From assembly GCA_023430145.1 (NCBI GenBank), contig JAEZCD010000042.1, forward strand, positions 1-8,345: DNA of 8,345 bases, read 5' to 3'. Every line of letters starts with the position of its first letter. Within the stretch, counting starts at the first letter, position 1. The notes under the pieces were generated by a model that made no database searches, was not told the origin of the DNA, and worked only from the letters and a program-made list of their open reading frames with translations. The stretch is from Pseudomonadota bacterium (lineage in GTDB: Bacteria > Pseudomonadota > Alphaproteobacteria > Rhizobiales > Methylopilaceae). A program made the translations under genes and the position numbers. Shown here one piece after another: positions 1 through 4,699 of the stretch.

Positions 1-40
1 AAATGCAGTGCAGCGCCCGCGCCATCGGTGGCTTTGGGTT

Positions 41-69
41 CCGGGCTCGCTCGCTTCGCTCGCGCCCGG
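41..69. repeat. Small inverted repeat with TCGC-rich loop downstream of dnaN
   Basis: CCGGGC at 41-46 is matched by GCCCGG at 64-69. The 17-base loop is made of TCGC/TTCGC units. It lies about 60 bases beyond the dnaN stop. No T-run follows on either strand, so it is not a typical intrinsic terminator; it resembles a fragment of a palindromic intergenic repeat. The rest of positions 1-127 shows no gene that can be supported. Confidence 0.35.
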
Positions 70-90
70 TATTGACGGACCGGGACCTTT

Positions 91-110
91 GCGACGAACG
101 CTTCGTACGC
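91..110 (-). terminator. Hairpin after dnaN, possible terminator
   Basis: GCG-ACGAA (91-98) pairs with TTCGT-(A)-CGC (102-110), giving an 8-bp stem with a one-base bulge and a CGC loop. It begins 18 bases past the dnaN stop in the direction of dnaN transcription. On the minus strand it is followed by AAAGG rather than a T-run, so termination here is only a suggestion from position and shape. Confidence 0.3.
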
Positions 111-127
111 CCGGACGATGCCTCGCC

Positions 128-1246
128 TCACACCCGCATCGGCATCAGCACATAGAGCGCGGCGGCGCCGTCCTTGTCCTGAACGAGGGTCGGGGAGCCC
201 GGATCGGCGAGCATCACCACCGCGTTCTCGCTGTCGAGCTGGGCGGCGATCTCGAGCAGATAGCGGCTGTTGAAGCCGATATCGATCGGATCGGCGAGGT
301 AGTCGGCCTCGATCTCCTCGGTGGCGCTGCCGGAGTCGGGATTGGTCACCGACAGCGTCAGCTTGCCGGGCACCAGCGACAGCTTCACGGCGCGGCCGCG
401 CTCGGAGGAGATGGTCGAGACGCGGTCGACGGCGGCGGCGAACTCGCCCTTGTCGACGACGAGCCGCTTGTCGTTGCCGACCGGGATCACGCGCGCATAG
501 TCGGGGAACGTGCCGTCGATCAGCTTCGATGTCAGCACCACGGGGCCGACCGTGAAGCGGATCTTGGTCGGCGACAGCTCCACCGTCACCTCGGCGTCGG
601 GGTCCTCGACGAGCCGCTGCACCTCGGCCACCGCCTTGCGCGGCACGATCACCCCGGGCATGCCGGCGGCGCCTTCGGGGGCCGGAATCTCGACCCGGGC
701 GAGCCGGTGGCCGTCGGTCGCCACAGCGCGCAGCACGGTCGCGCCGCCGCTCTCCATCGTGTGCAGGTAGATGCCGTTGAGGTAGTAGCGCGTCTCCTCG
801 TTGGAGATCGCGAACTGCGTCTTGTCGATCAGCTTTCTGAGGTCGGCTCCCGACAGCTTGAAGCCGATCGGCATCTCGCCCGGCGACAGATCCGGGAAGT
901 CGGCCTCCGGCAGCGTCTGCAGCGAGAAGCGCGAGCGGCCGGCGCGGATCACCATGCTGCCGCGGTCGCCGCCCGCCTCGAGCACGATCTGCGAGCCCTC
1001 GGGCAGTTTTCGCACGATGTCGTTGAAGGTGTGCGCCGGCAGCGTCGTCGCGCCCGGCTGCGCCACTTCGGCCGGCACCGTCTCGACGACCTCGATGTCG
1101 AGGTCGGTCGCCTGCAGGCGCAGGCCACCCTGGTCGGCGCGGACGAGCACGTTGCCGAGAATGGGAATTGTGGTCCGCCGCTCGACGACGCGATGGACGC
1201 GGCCGAGCGACTTCATAAGCGCCGCCCGTTCGAGGGTCACTCTCAT
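128..1246 (-). CDS. dnaN: DNA polymerase III beta subunit (sliding clamp)
   Basis: This encodes the ring-shaped clamp that encircles DNA and tethers DNA polymerase III and other clamp-binding proteins to the template. The product is 372 residues, the usual length for the family. It starts MRVTLERAAL and continues with VHRVVERRTTIPIL, the alphaproteobacterial form of the clamp N-terminus. ATDGHRLA in the middle domain and the C-terminal MPMRV, which lines the partner-binding pocket, are also present; three repeated clamp domains of about 120 residues fit the length. The frame is open 144 bases further upstream, but that extension looks nothing like a clamp, so the ATG at 1246 is chosen. A weak purine stretch (GGGACGGGA) precedes it. 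The gene is divergent from infC, and dnaA is not next to it on this side. Confidence 0.97.
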   Translation of the reverse strand: MRVTLERAALMKSLGRVHRVVERRTTIPILGNVLVRADQGGLRLQATDLDIEVVETVPAEVAQPGATTLPAHTFNDIVRKLPEGSQIVLEAGGDRGSMVIRAGRSRFSLQTLPEADFPDLSPGEMPIGFKLSGADLRKLIDKTQFAISNEETRYYLNGIYLHTMESGGATVLRAVATDGHRLARVEIPAPEGAAGMPGVIVPRKAVAEVQRLVEDPDAEVTVELSPTKIRFTVGPVVLTSKLIDGTFPDYARVIPVGNDKRLVVDKGEFAAAVDRVSTISSERGRAVKLSLVPGKLTLSVTNPDSGSATEEIEADYLADPIDIGFNSRYLLEIAAQLDSENAVVMLADPGSPTLVQDKDGAAALYVLMPMRV

Positions 1247-1276
1247 GTCTGTCCCGTCCCGACGAAGATCGGAGGT

Positions 1277-1291
1277 GTGGCGCGGCGCCAC
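1277..1291. repeat. Perfect inverted repeat in the dnaN leader
   Basis: GTGGCG (1277-1282) and CGCCAC (1286-1291) form a perfect 6-bp inverted repeat around CGG, 31 bases upstream of the dnaN start. It could be a leader hairpin or a protein site. In such GC-rich DNA a 6-bp match may also be chance. The rest of the 275-bp dnaN-infC gap (1247-1521) shows no gene. Confidence 0.3.
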
Positions 1292-1395
1292 CGGAAGGGG
1301 TGCCACGCAGGGACCGTGGACATTGCCGGGAACCGGGAACGCGCGCAAGCGGGCGGTTTCGTCGCTGCAATCGCAAGCGATGCGACGCATTGCCG

Positions 1396-1424
1396 TTGAC
1401 GAGCGGCGCTTTTGTATCGATCTT
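1396..1424 (+). promoter_or_regulatory. Possible infC promoter
   Basis: TTGACG (1396-1401) matches the -35 consensus at five of six positions. With a 17-base spacer the -10 would be GATCTT (1419-1424), which matches poorly (three of six). It lies about 100 bases upstream of the infC start. The -35 is convincing and the -10 is not, so the exact start of transcription is uncertain. Confidence 0.3.
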
Positions 1425-1508
1425 CAGTGCGGACGTCCGGTTCGTCGATCGGCCCGCCCGTGCGGCAGGCCGTGCTTTCGTCGTTCCGACGTCAGCCCCG
1501 CGTCAGAC

Positions 1509-1524
1509 AAAGGAGAGCGCCATT
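1509..1524 (+). promoter_or_regulatory. Ribosome binding site that fixes the ATT start of infC
   Basis: AAAGGAG (1509-1515) is a near-perfect Shine-Dalgarno sequence. It stands six bases before ATT at 1522-1524. The first in-frame ATG (1534) is 18 bases from it, too far for efficient use. This site therefore points to the ATT as the true start. Confidence 0.85.
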
Positions 1525-2061
1525 CGTCGTCCAATGAGGTCCATCGCGCCGGTGCAGAAGGAAGGCCCGCGCGTCAACCAGGAGATTCGCGTCCGCGACG
1601 TCCAGCTCATCGACCAGGACGGGAACAACCGAGGTGTCGTTCCCACCCATCAGGCGATCGCCATCGCCGAGGAAGCCGGCCTCGATCTGGTCGAGATCGC
1701 TCCGAACTCGGAGCCGCCGGTCTGCAAGCTGCTCGATTTCGGCAAATTCAAATACCAGTCGCAGAAAAAGGCCGCCGAGGCCCGCAAGAAGACCAAGACC
1801 GTCGAGGTCAAGGAAATCAAGATGCGGCCGGGCATCGACGACCACGACTACGACGTGAAGATGCGCGCCATTCGCCGCTTCTTCGAGGAAGGCGACAAGG
1901 TGAAGGTGACGCTGCGCTTCCGCGGCCGCGAGATGGCGCACCAGGACCTCGGGCTGCGCCTTCTGCACAAGGTGCGCGAGGAAGTGGCTCCGCTGGCCAA
2001 GGTCGAGGCCGAGCCGGCGCTCGAAGGCCGGCAGATGATCATGATCTTGGCGCCGCGCTGA
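1522..2061 (+). CDS. infC: Translation initiation factor IF-3
   Basis: IF-3 binds the 30S ribosomal subunit, keeps it apart from 50S, and checks initiator tRNA and start-codon pairing. The N-terminal domain is visible in the QLID, NRGVV and EEAGLDLVEIAP segments, followed by PPVCKLLDFGKFKY, a lysine-rich linker helix, and the C-terminal domain with EIKMRP, HDYDVKM, FFEEGDKVKVTLRFRGREM and a final MIMILAPR. The start is taken as ATT at 1522, giving 179 residues beginning (M)RRPMRS, close to the 180 residues of the E. coli protein. A strong Shine-Dalgarno lies six bases before it, while the ATG at 1534 has none. An AUU start is the known basis of IF-3 autoregulation in E. coli; the same control here is inferred. 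rpmI and rplT, the usual downstream partners, are absent. Confidence 0.96.
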   Translation: MRRPMRSIAPVQKEGPRVNQEIRVRDVQLIDQDGNNRGVVPTHQAIAIAEEAGLDLVEIAPNSEPPVCKLLDFGKFKYQSQKKAAEARKKTKTVEVKEIKMRPGIDDHDYDVKMRAIRRFFEEGDKVKVTLRFRGREMAHQDLGLRLLHKVREEVAPLAKVEAEPALEGRQMIMILAPR

Positions 2062-2070
2062 CGCGGCGCC
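2049..2070 (+). terminator. Perfect hairpin containing the infC stop codon
   Basis: GGCGCCGCG (2049-2057) pairs perfectly with CGCGGCGCC (2062-2070), with the four-base loop CTGA carrying the TGA stop. The 9-bp all-GC stem is very stable. TCGCCCGCTC follows rather than a T-run, so this is either a U-poor terminator or a 3'-end stabiliser of the infC message. Confidence 0.55.
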
Positions 2071-2085
2071 TCGCCCGCTCTCGGG

Positions 2086-2108
2086 GCCCGCTGGCCATTG
2101 CCGCGGGC
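2086..2108. terminator. Second hairpin between convergent infC and the secreted-protein gene
   Basis: GCCCGC-T-GGC (2086-2095) pairs with GCC-GCGGGC (2100-2108), a 9-bp stem with one bulged T and a CATT loop. It lies 25 bases past the infC stop and 17 bases past the stop of the convergent minus-strand gene, so it could serve both. No T-run is present on either side. Confidence 0.5.
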
Positions 2109-2124
2109 ACCGATTCGTCGTGCC

Positions 2125-2394
2125 TCAGCGGATCCCGGGGAAGGTCCAGGAGTCCGGCAGCGGATAGCGGCCGTAGCCGGCGATGCCGTCCGTCGGCCAT
2201 GCCGGCTGGTAGGCGGCGGTCGCCTCGAGCGACCGGTAGCTGCGCGCCCGCACGTAATTGCCCTGGGTCAGGAAGCTGCGCGGCGGTGCCTTGTAGATGG
2301 TCACGCTGGTGCGGGGACCTTCCTGCTGGGCGAGGGCGGGAAGTGCCGAGACGGCGAGCAACGCGGTCGCCGCGACGAGGCCGAGAATGCGCAA
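2125..2394 (-). CDS. Small secreted or periplasmic protein of unknown function
   Basis: I do not recognise the family. The 89-residue product begins with a clear Sec signal peptide: MRIL, a hydrophobic run rich in Ala, Leu and Val, and a cleavage site ALPALA before QQEG at about residue 22. The mature part is about 67 residues, basic and rich in Tyr, Ser and Pro, with RSFLTQGNYVRARSY in the middle and an aromatic C-terminus GYGRYPLPDSW. It has no cysteines and no second membrane segment. The start is taken as TTG at 2394, which has AAGGGGG eight bases upstream; GTG at 2403 would add three residues but overlaps that ribosome site. The gene is convergent with infC, and an EcfG-like promoter may lie upstream. 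The frame, signal peptide and ribosome site make it a likely real gene. Confidence 0.75.
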   Translation of the reverse strand: MRILGLVAATALLAVSALPALAQQEGPRTSVTIYKAPPRSFLTQGNYVRARSYRSLEATAAYQPAWPTDGIAGYGRYPLPDSWTFPGIR

Positions 2395-2451
2395 TGGAGA
2401 CACCCCCTTCGAGTAGCCGCGAGCGCGACCTGTGCCGTTCCTAGCACGGAA

Positions 2452-2477
2452 AACTTGCCACGGCGGTTCGAAGTTCC
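2452..2477 (-). promoter_or_regulatory. Possible EcfG-type (general stress) promoter
   Basis: On the minus strand GGAAC (2477-2473) is followed after 17 bases by AGTT (2455-2452). Alphaproteobacterial EcfG promoters are known to follow GGAAC, 16-17 bases, then CGTT, so this has a full -35 and three of four -10 bases. It would start transcription about 50 bases before the TTG of the secreted-protein gene. The match is short and could be chance. Confidence 0.35.
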
Positions 2478-2640
2478 AGAAAATCGACACGATCGCGTAG
2501 ACGGACGGGTTACGTGGCATTGCGGCATCGGGGGGGCGCGGCCGATTGCAGCGGCTCGGGCGAGTCGGGCGCGCGCCCTTTCTCGCCTGCCGAGAGGGCG
2601 CTTCCTTGCCGAGACTCGACCGCTCCCCTAAGGTCGAGCC

Positions 2641-2874
2641 ATGGGTACGCTGAAGGTCTCGCTACCCGACGCGCTGAAGTCTTTCGTCGACGAGCAGGTC
2701 GCGGGAGCCGGCTACGGCACGAGCGCCGAATATGTACGCGAGCTGATTCGGAAGGATCAGGACCGTCAGCGCCTGCGCCAGCTTCTGTTGGACGGCGCCG
2801 CCTCGCGGCCGGCCTCGGCGGCCGGTCCGGACTCTTTCGCGGCACTTTGTCAACGGGTGCGCGAGGAGCAGTGA
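2641..2874 (+). CDS. parD: ParD-type ribbon-helix-helix antitoxin, orphan
   Basis: This looks like the antitoxin of a ParDE type II toxin-antitoxin module: a DNA-binding protein that represses its own promoter and neutralises the ParE toxin with its C-terminus. The 77-residue product has the family pattern: a beta strand TLKVSLPD (residues 3-10), helix A ending in GYGTSAEYVRELIRKDQ (residues 24-40), then a charged, probably flexible tail. TAAGGT ends seven bases before the ATG and serves as ribosome site. ParE, of about 95-100 residues, should follow at once but does not: only a 25-codon frame beginning on the parD stop is present. The gene may be a relic, or it may act as a stand-alone repressor or anti-addiction factor. 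Assignment to the RHH/ParD family is firm; a function without its partner is not. Confidence 0.85.
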   Translation: MGTLKVSLPDALKSFVDEQVAGAGYGTSAEYVRELIRKDQDRQRLRQLLLDGAASRPASAAGPDSFAALCQRVREEQ

Positions 2875-2948
2875 GCGCAAGGCTGGCCGTCCCGATGCCC
2901 GCCTTCTGGTCGACCGACGTTTCGTATGCTATTGTCATACACTTTTGA
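2871..2948 (+). pseudogene. 25-codon frame in the place of ParE, possible toxin remnant
   Basis: A GTG at 2871 overlaps the parD stop (GTGA), the usual junction for a translationally coupled toxin gene. The frame runs 25 codons from MSARLAV to a TGA at 2946-2948. Only the first few residues could pass for a ParE N-terminus; the rest has no likeness, and the frame runs through the tacAT operator region. Either a deletion removed nearly all of parE, or the overlap is chance and nothing is translated. Confidence 0.25.
2924..2940. promoter_or_regulatory. Palindromic operator candidate of tacAT
   Basis: GTATG (2924-2928) and CATAC (2936-2940) form an inverted repeat around a seven-base AT-rich core, 32 bases before the tacA start. 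It is the only AT-rich patch in this stretch. It contains TATGCT, a possible -10, and TTGTCA, a possible -35. Ribbon-helix-helix antitoxins of this class are known to bind short palindromes over their own promoter. Its role as operator is inferred from form and position. Confidence 0.55.
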
Positions 2949-2972
2949 AGGCCGCGGGAAGCCGGGAACGCG

Positions 2973-3236
2973 ATGACGACATCGGTACTGAGCGTCCGCG
3001 TCAGCGAAAGCGAGCGTGCGCTTCTCGAGGCTGCCTCTGACCGGGCGCGCACAACTCTCAGCGACTTTGTCCGCCGCAAAGCGCTCGACGCCGCCGAGAT
3101 GGAGATGCTGGAGCGTCCCGTCGTGGTCATCCCCGCCGAGGATTGGGAGGCGTTCGAGGCCTGGGTGAGCCGTCCACCCGAAGCCGTCGCGGCGCTCTCC
3201 GAGCTGGCACGCACCCATCCCGCATGGCGGAGATAA
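2973..3236 (+). CDS. tacA: TacA-type DUF1778 antitoxin
   Basis: This is the antitoxin of a GNAT-type type II toxin-antitoxin pair. Such proteins bind operator DNA through an N-terminal ribbon-helix-helix and wrap their C-terminal helix around the acetyltransferase toxin to block it. The 87-residue product shows the DUF1778 pattern: strand VLSVRVSESERALLEAASD (residues 5-23), TTLSDFVRRKALDAA (residues 27-41), and then the neutralising part with VVIPAEDWEAFEAWV (residues 51-65). The stop codon overlaps the toxin gene by 13 bases, so the two are translationally coupled. A weak GGGAA lies before the ATG. The complex probably autorepresses from the palindrome at 2924-2940. Identification is firm; the name tacA is by family. 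Confidence 0.92.
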   Translation: MTTSVLSVRVSESERALLEAASDRARTTLSDFVRRKALDAAEMEMLERPVVVIPAEDWEAFEAWVSRPPEAVAALSELARTHPAWRR

Positions 3237-3736
3237 CGCCGCCGCGACCGCTCGCAGGAACCGATGACTGCAGCGGCTTCGACTGCGGCCGGGAATCGAT
3301 GAACCTCTGGTTCAGGCGGCACGCCTGGGCCAACCACGCCGCGGGCATCTCCCGCGCCAATGTCGTCTGCGATGTTGGAACGGGTCAGATCGTCGGCTAT
3401 GTGACCCTGAGCGCGGGCCAGATCGAGCGGGCGGCGATGCCCAAGCCGCTTCAGCACAACAAGCCCGACCCGGTGCCGGCGACCCTGCTCGGCCAGCTCG
3501 CGGTGCACAGGGATCATCAGGGGAAGGGATACGCGCGATCGCTGCTCCTCTTCGCCATGCGCACCGCGCTCCGAGCGTCCCGAGACGTCGGAAGCATCGG
3601 CATCTTCACGCACCCGGTCGATGACGCCGCCCGCGCATTCTATGCGCGCTGGGGCTTTGTGGACCTGCCGTTCGATCCCCGCCGTGGGATGATCGTCCGC
3701 ATGGCTGATCTGGAGCGCAGCGGTCTCGATTTATAA
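3224..3736 (+). CDS. tacT: TacT-type GNAT acetyltransferase toxin
   Basis: Toxins of this family transfer an acetyl group from acetyl-CoA to the amino acid of charged tRNAs, stopping translation. The 170-residue product has the family N-terminus FDCGRESMNLWFRRHA (residues 19-34), then GISRANVV. The acetyl-CoA binding core is QLAVHRDHQGKGYARSLL (residues 91-108), containing the Q-x-x-G-x-G/A-like loop HQGKGYA. AFYARWGF (residues 138-145) has Tyr140 in the place of the catalytic tyrosine. Nothing key is missing, so the toxin looks intact. The ATG at 3224 is chosen because it lies inside the end of tacA in another frame, the usual coupled layout; an open stretch to 3143 has no family likeness. 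The tRNA substrate cannot be told from the sequence. Confidence 0.93.
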   Translation: MAEITPPRPLAGTDDCSGFDCGRESMNLWFRRHAWANHAAGISRANVVCDVGTGQIVGYVTLSAGQIERAAMPKPLQHNKPDPVPATLLGQLAVHRDHQGKGYARSLLLFAMRTALRASRDVGSIGIFTHPVDDAARAFYARWGFVDLPFDPRRGMIVRMADLERSGLDL

Positions 3737-3747
3737 GAGAGGATGCG

Positions 3748-3783
3748 AGGCGGCTGCCGTTGCTTGCGGCAATTTCGCCGCCT
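3748..3783 (+). terminator. Two-part hairpin after tacT, possible terminator
   Basis: AGGCGGC (3748-3754) pairs with GCCGCCT (3777-3783), and just inside TGCCG (3755-3759) pairs with CGGCA (3767-3771). That gives 12 bp with a five-base bulge (ATTTC). It starts 11 bases past the tacT stop. No T-run follows. It could end the toxin-antitoxin transcript. The rest of the gap to 3884 holds nothing else I can support. Confidence 0.4.
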
Positions 3784-3884
3784 GCCGCCACTCGCGGCCC
3801 GGCGGCGGGTGCCCTATCTCGTCCCTGTGGGTCCGCGCTTCCGGACGGCGGCTGTGGCCCCACCACTGACGCGAAGGAACAGCC

Positions 3885-4067
3885 ATGTCGACCGTCGTCG
3901 TCCCGATCGCCATCGGCGCCGTCGCCGTCGTGCTGGTGCTCGGCCTCGTCAACATGTTGCGCGGCGGCGATCCGAACCGCTCGCAAAAACTGATGCGGAT
4001 GCGCGTCATGCTGCAGGCGGTCGCCATCGTCGTCATCATGGCGACCATCTGGCTCGCCGGCAGGTGA
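3885..4067 (+). CDS. HIG1-domain twin-transmembrane protein
   Basis: This is a 60-residue inner-membrane protein of the hypoxia-induced (HIG1) family. Helix one covers about residues 4-23 (VVVPIAIGAVAVVLVLGL); a positively charged turn RGGDPNRSQKLMRMRV (residues 26-41) carries the family's basic signature with its QKLMRxRVxxQ pattern; helix two covers about residues 42-58. In mitochondria HIG1 proteins associate with respiratory complexes III and IV; a similar respiratory role in bacteria is possible but not shown here. AAGGA lies six bases before the ATG. The next gene, a cobalamin adenosyltransferase, is 68 bases away in the same direction; this pairing is, from memory, frequent in the Hyphomicrobiales. 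Family assignment is good, function open. Confidence 0.88.
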   Translation: MSTVVVPIAIGAVAVVLVLGLVNMLRGGDPNRSQKLMRMRVMLQAVAIVVIMATIWLAGR

Positions 4068-4075
4068 CCGCTTGA

Positions 4076-4120
4076 CGGCCGGCCGCCGCCCCGCATCCTG
4101 ACGCGGCGGCGATCCGGCCG
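4076..4120 (+). promoter_or_regulatory. Strong hairpin between the HIG1 gene and the adenosyltransferase gene
   Basis: CGGCCG (4076-4081) pairs with CGGCCG (4115-4120), and the adjoining GCCGCCGC (4082-4089) pairs with GCGGCGGC (4103-4110). This makes 14 GC pairs with a four-base bulge (GATC) and a 13-base loop. It ends five bases before the ribosome site AGGAG (4126-4130). It could be a terminator or attenuator for the upstream gene, or a leader structure affecting translation. It does not show the features of a cobalamin riboswitch. Confidence 0.5.
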
Positions 4121-4135
4121 CGCGCAGGAGCACGC

Positions 4136-4696
4136 GTGGTCGTCCTCAACCGCATCTACACCCGCACCGGCGACGACGGCTCCACCGGCCTCGGCACCGG
4201 CGAGCGCCGCCGCAAGGACGATGCTCGCGTCGCAGCCTACGGCACCGTCGACGAGGCCAATGCCGCCATCGGCCTCGTCCGGCTGCATACGGCCGCGGAC
4301 GCCGCGCTCGACGCCATTCTGGCCCGCATCCAGAACGATCTCTTCGATCTCGGCGCCGATCTGTGCACGCCCGGCGAGCCGGCGGGCGGCGCGCTGCGCA
4401 TCGTGCCGGCGCAGGTCGAGCGGCTCGAGGCGGAGATCGACGCGCTGAACGCCGATCTCGCTCCGCTGCGCTCCTTCGTGCTGCCGGGCGGCACGCCGGC
4501 CGCCGCCGCGCTGCATCTCGCACGCACTATCGCCCGCCGGGCCGAGCGGCTGATGGTCGAGCTCGCCGCGCGCGAAGCGGTGGGCGATCCGGCGCTGCGC
4601 TACGTCAACCGCCTCTCGGATCTGTTGTTCGTCGCCGCCCGCCATGCCAACCGCGAGCGTGGCGATGTGCTATGGGTGAAGGGCGCCAACCGCTGA
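4136..4696 (+). CDS. pduO: Cob(I)alamin adenosyltransferase, PduO type
   Basis: The enzyme transfers the 5'-deoxyadenosyl group of ATP to reduced cob(I)alamin or a corrinoid precursor, making coenzyme B12 in the cytoplasm. The 186-residue product has the standard PduO length and motifs: the ATP-binding N-terminus IYTRTGDDGSTGLG (residues 7-20), RVAAYGTVDEANA (residues 31-43), the helical core with QNDLFDLGADL (residues 66-76), FVLPGG (residues 114-119), and the C-terminal RYVNRLSDLLFVAARHAN (residues 155-172) that lines the active site. It starts with GTG at 4136, five bases after AGGAG. Methylmalonyl-CoA mutase is a typical user of the product. It is unrelated in sequence to CobA/BtuR-type enzymes, though annotation often uses the cobyrinic acid diamide name. 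All key motifs are present. Confidence 0.95.
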   Translation: MVVLNRIYTRTGDDGSTGLGTGERRRKDDARVAAYGTVDEANAAIGLVRLHTAADAALDAILARIQNDLFDLGADLCTPGEPAGGALRIVPAQVERLEAEIDALNADLAPLRSFVLPGGTPAAAALHLARTIARRAERLMVELAAREAVGDPALRYVNRLSDLLFVAARHANRERGDVLWVKGANR

Positions 4697-4699
4697 TTT

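Noticed and set aside
1329..1358. GGAAC motifs in the dnaN-infC gap as EcfG promoters
   Set aside because: No GTT-type -10 lies at 16-17 bases from either GGAAC.
1367..1393. Cluster of short palindromes (ATCGC-AA-GCGAT, ATGCG-A-CGCAT) upstream of infC
   Set aside because: The stems are 5 bp and mutually exclusive, and are expected by chance at this GC content.
8..1399. 463-codon open frame on the plus strand opposite dnaN
   Set aside because: It is His/Arg/Gly-rich with no domain likeness, the usual antisense shadow of a GC-rich gene; dnaN on the other strand is certain.
2871..2948. A functional small ParE toxin
   Set aside because: Twenty-five codons are far too few for the ParE fold, and the residues after the first few do not resemble it.
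2510..3613. 367-codon open frame on the minus strand across parD, tacA and tacT
   Set aside because: The composition is low-complexity Arg/Ser/Ala, and three recognisable genes lie on the opposite strand.
4068..4135. Cobalamin riboswitch before the adenosyltransferase gene
   Set aside because: The gap is only 68 bases, much shorter than the aptamer, and the B12-box pattern is not seen.
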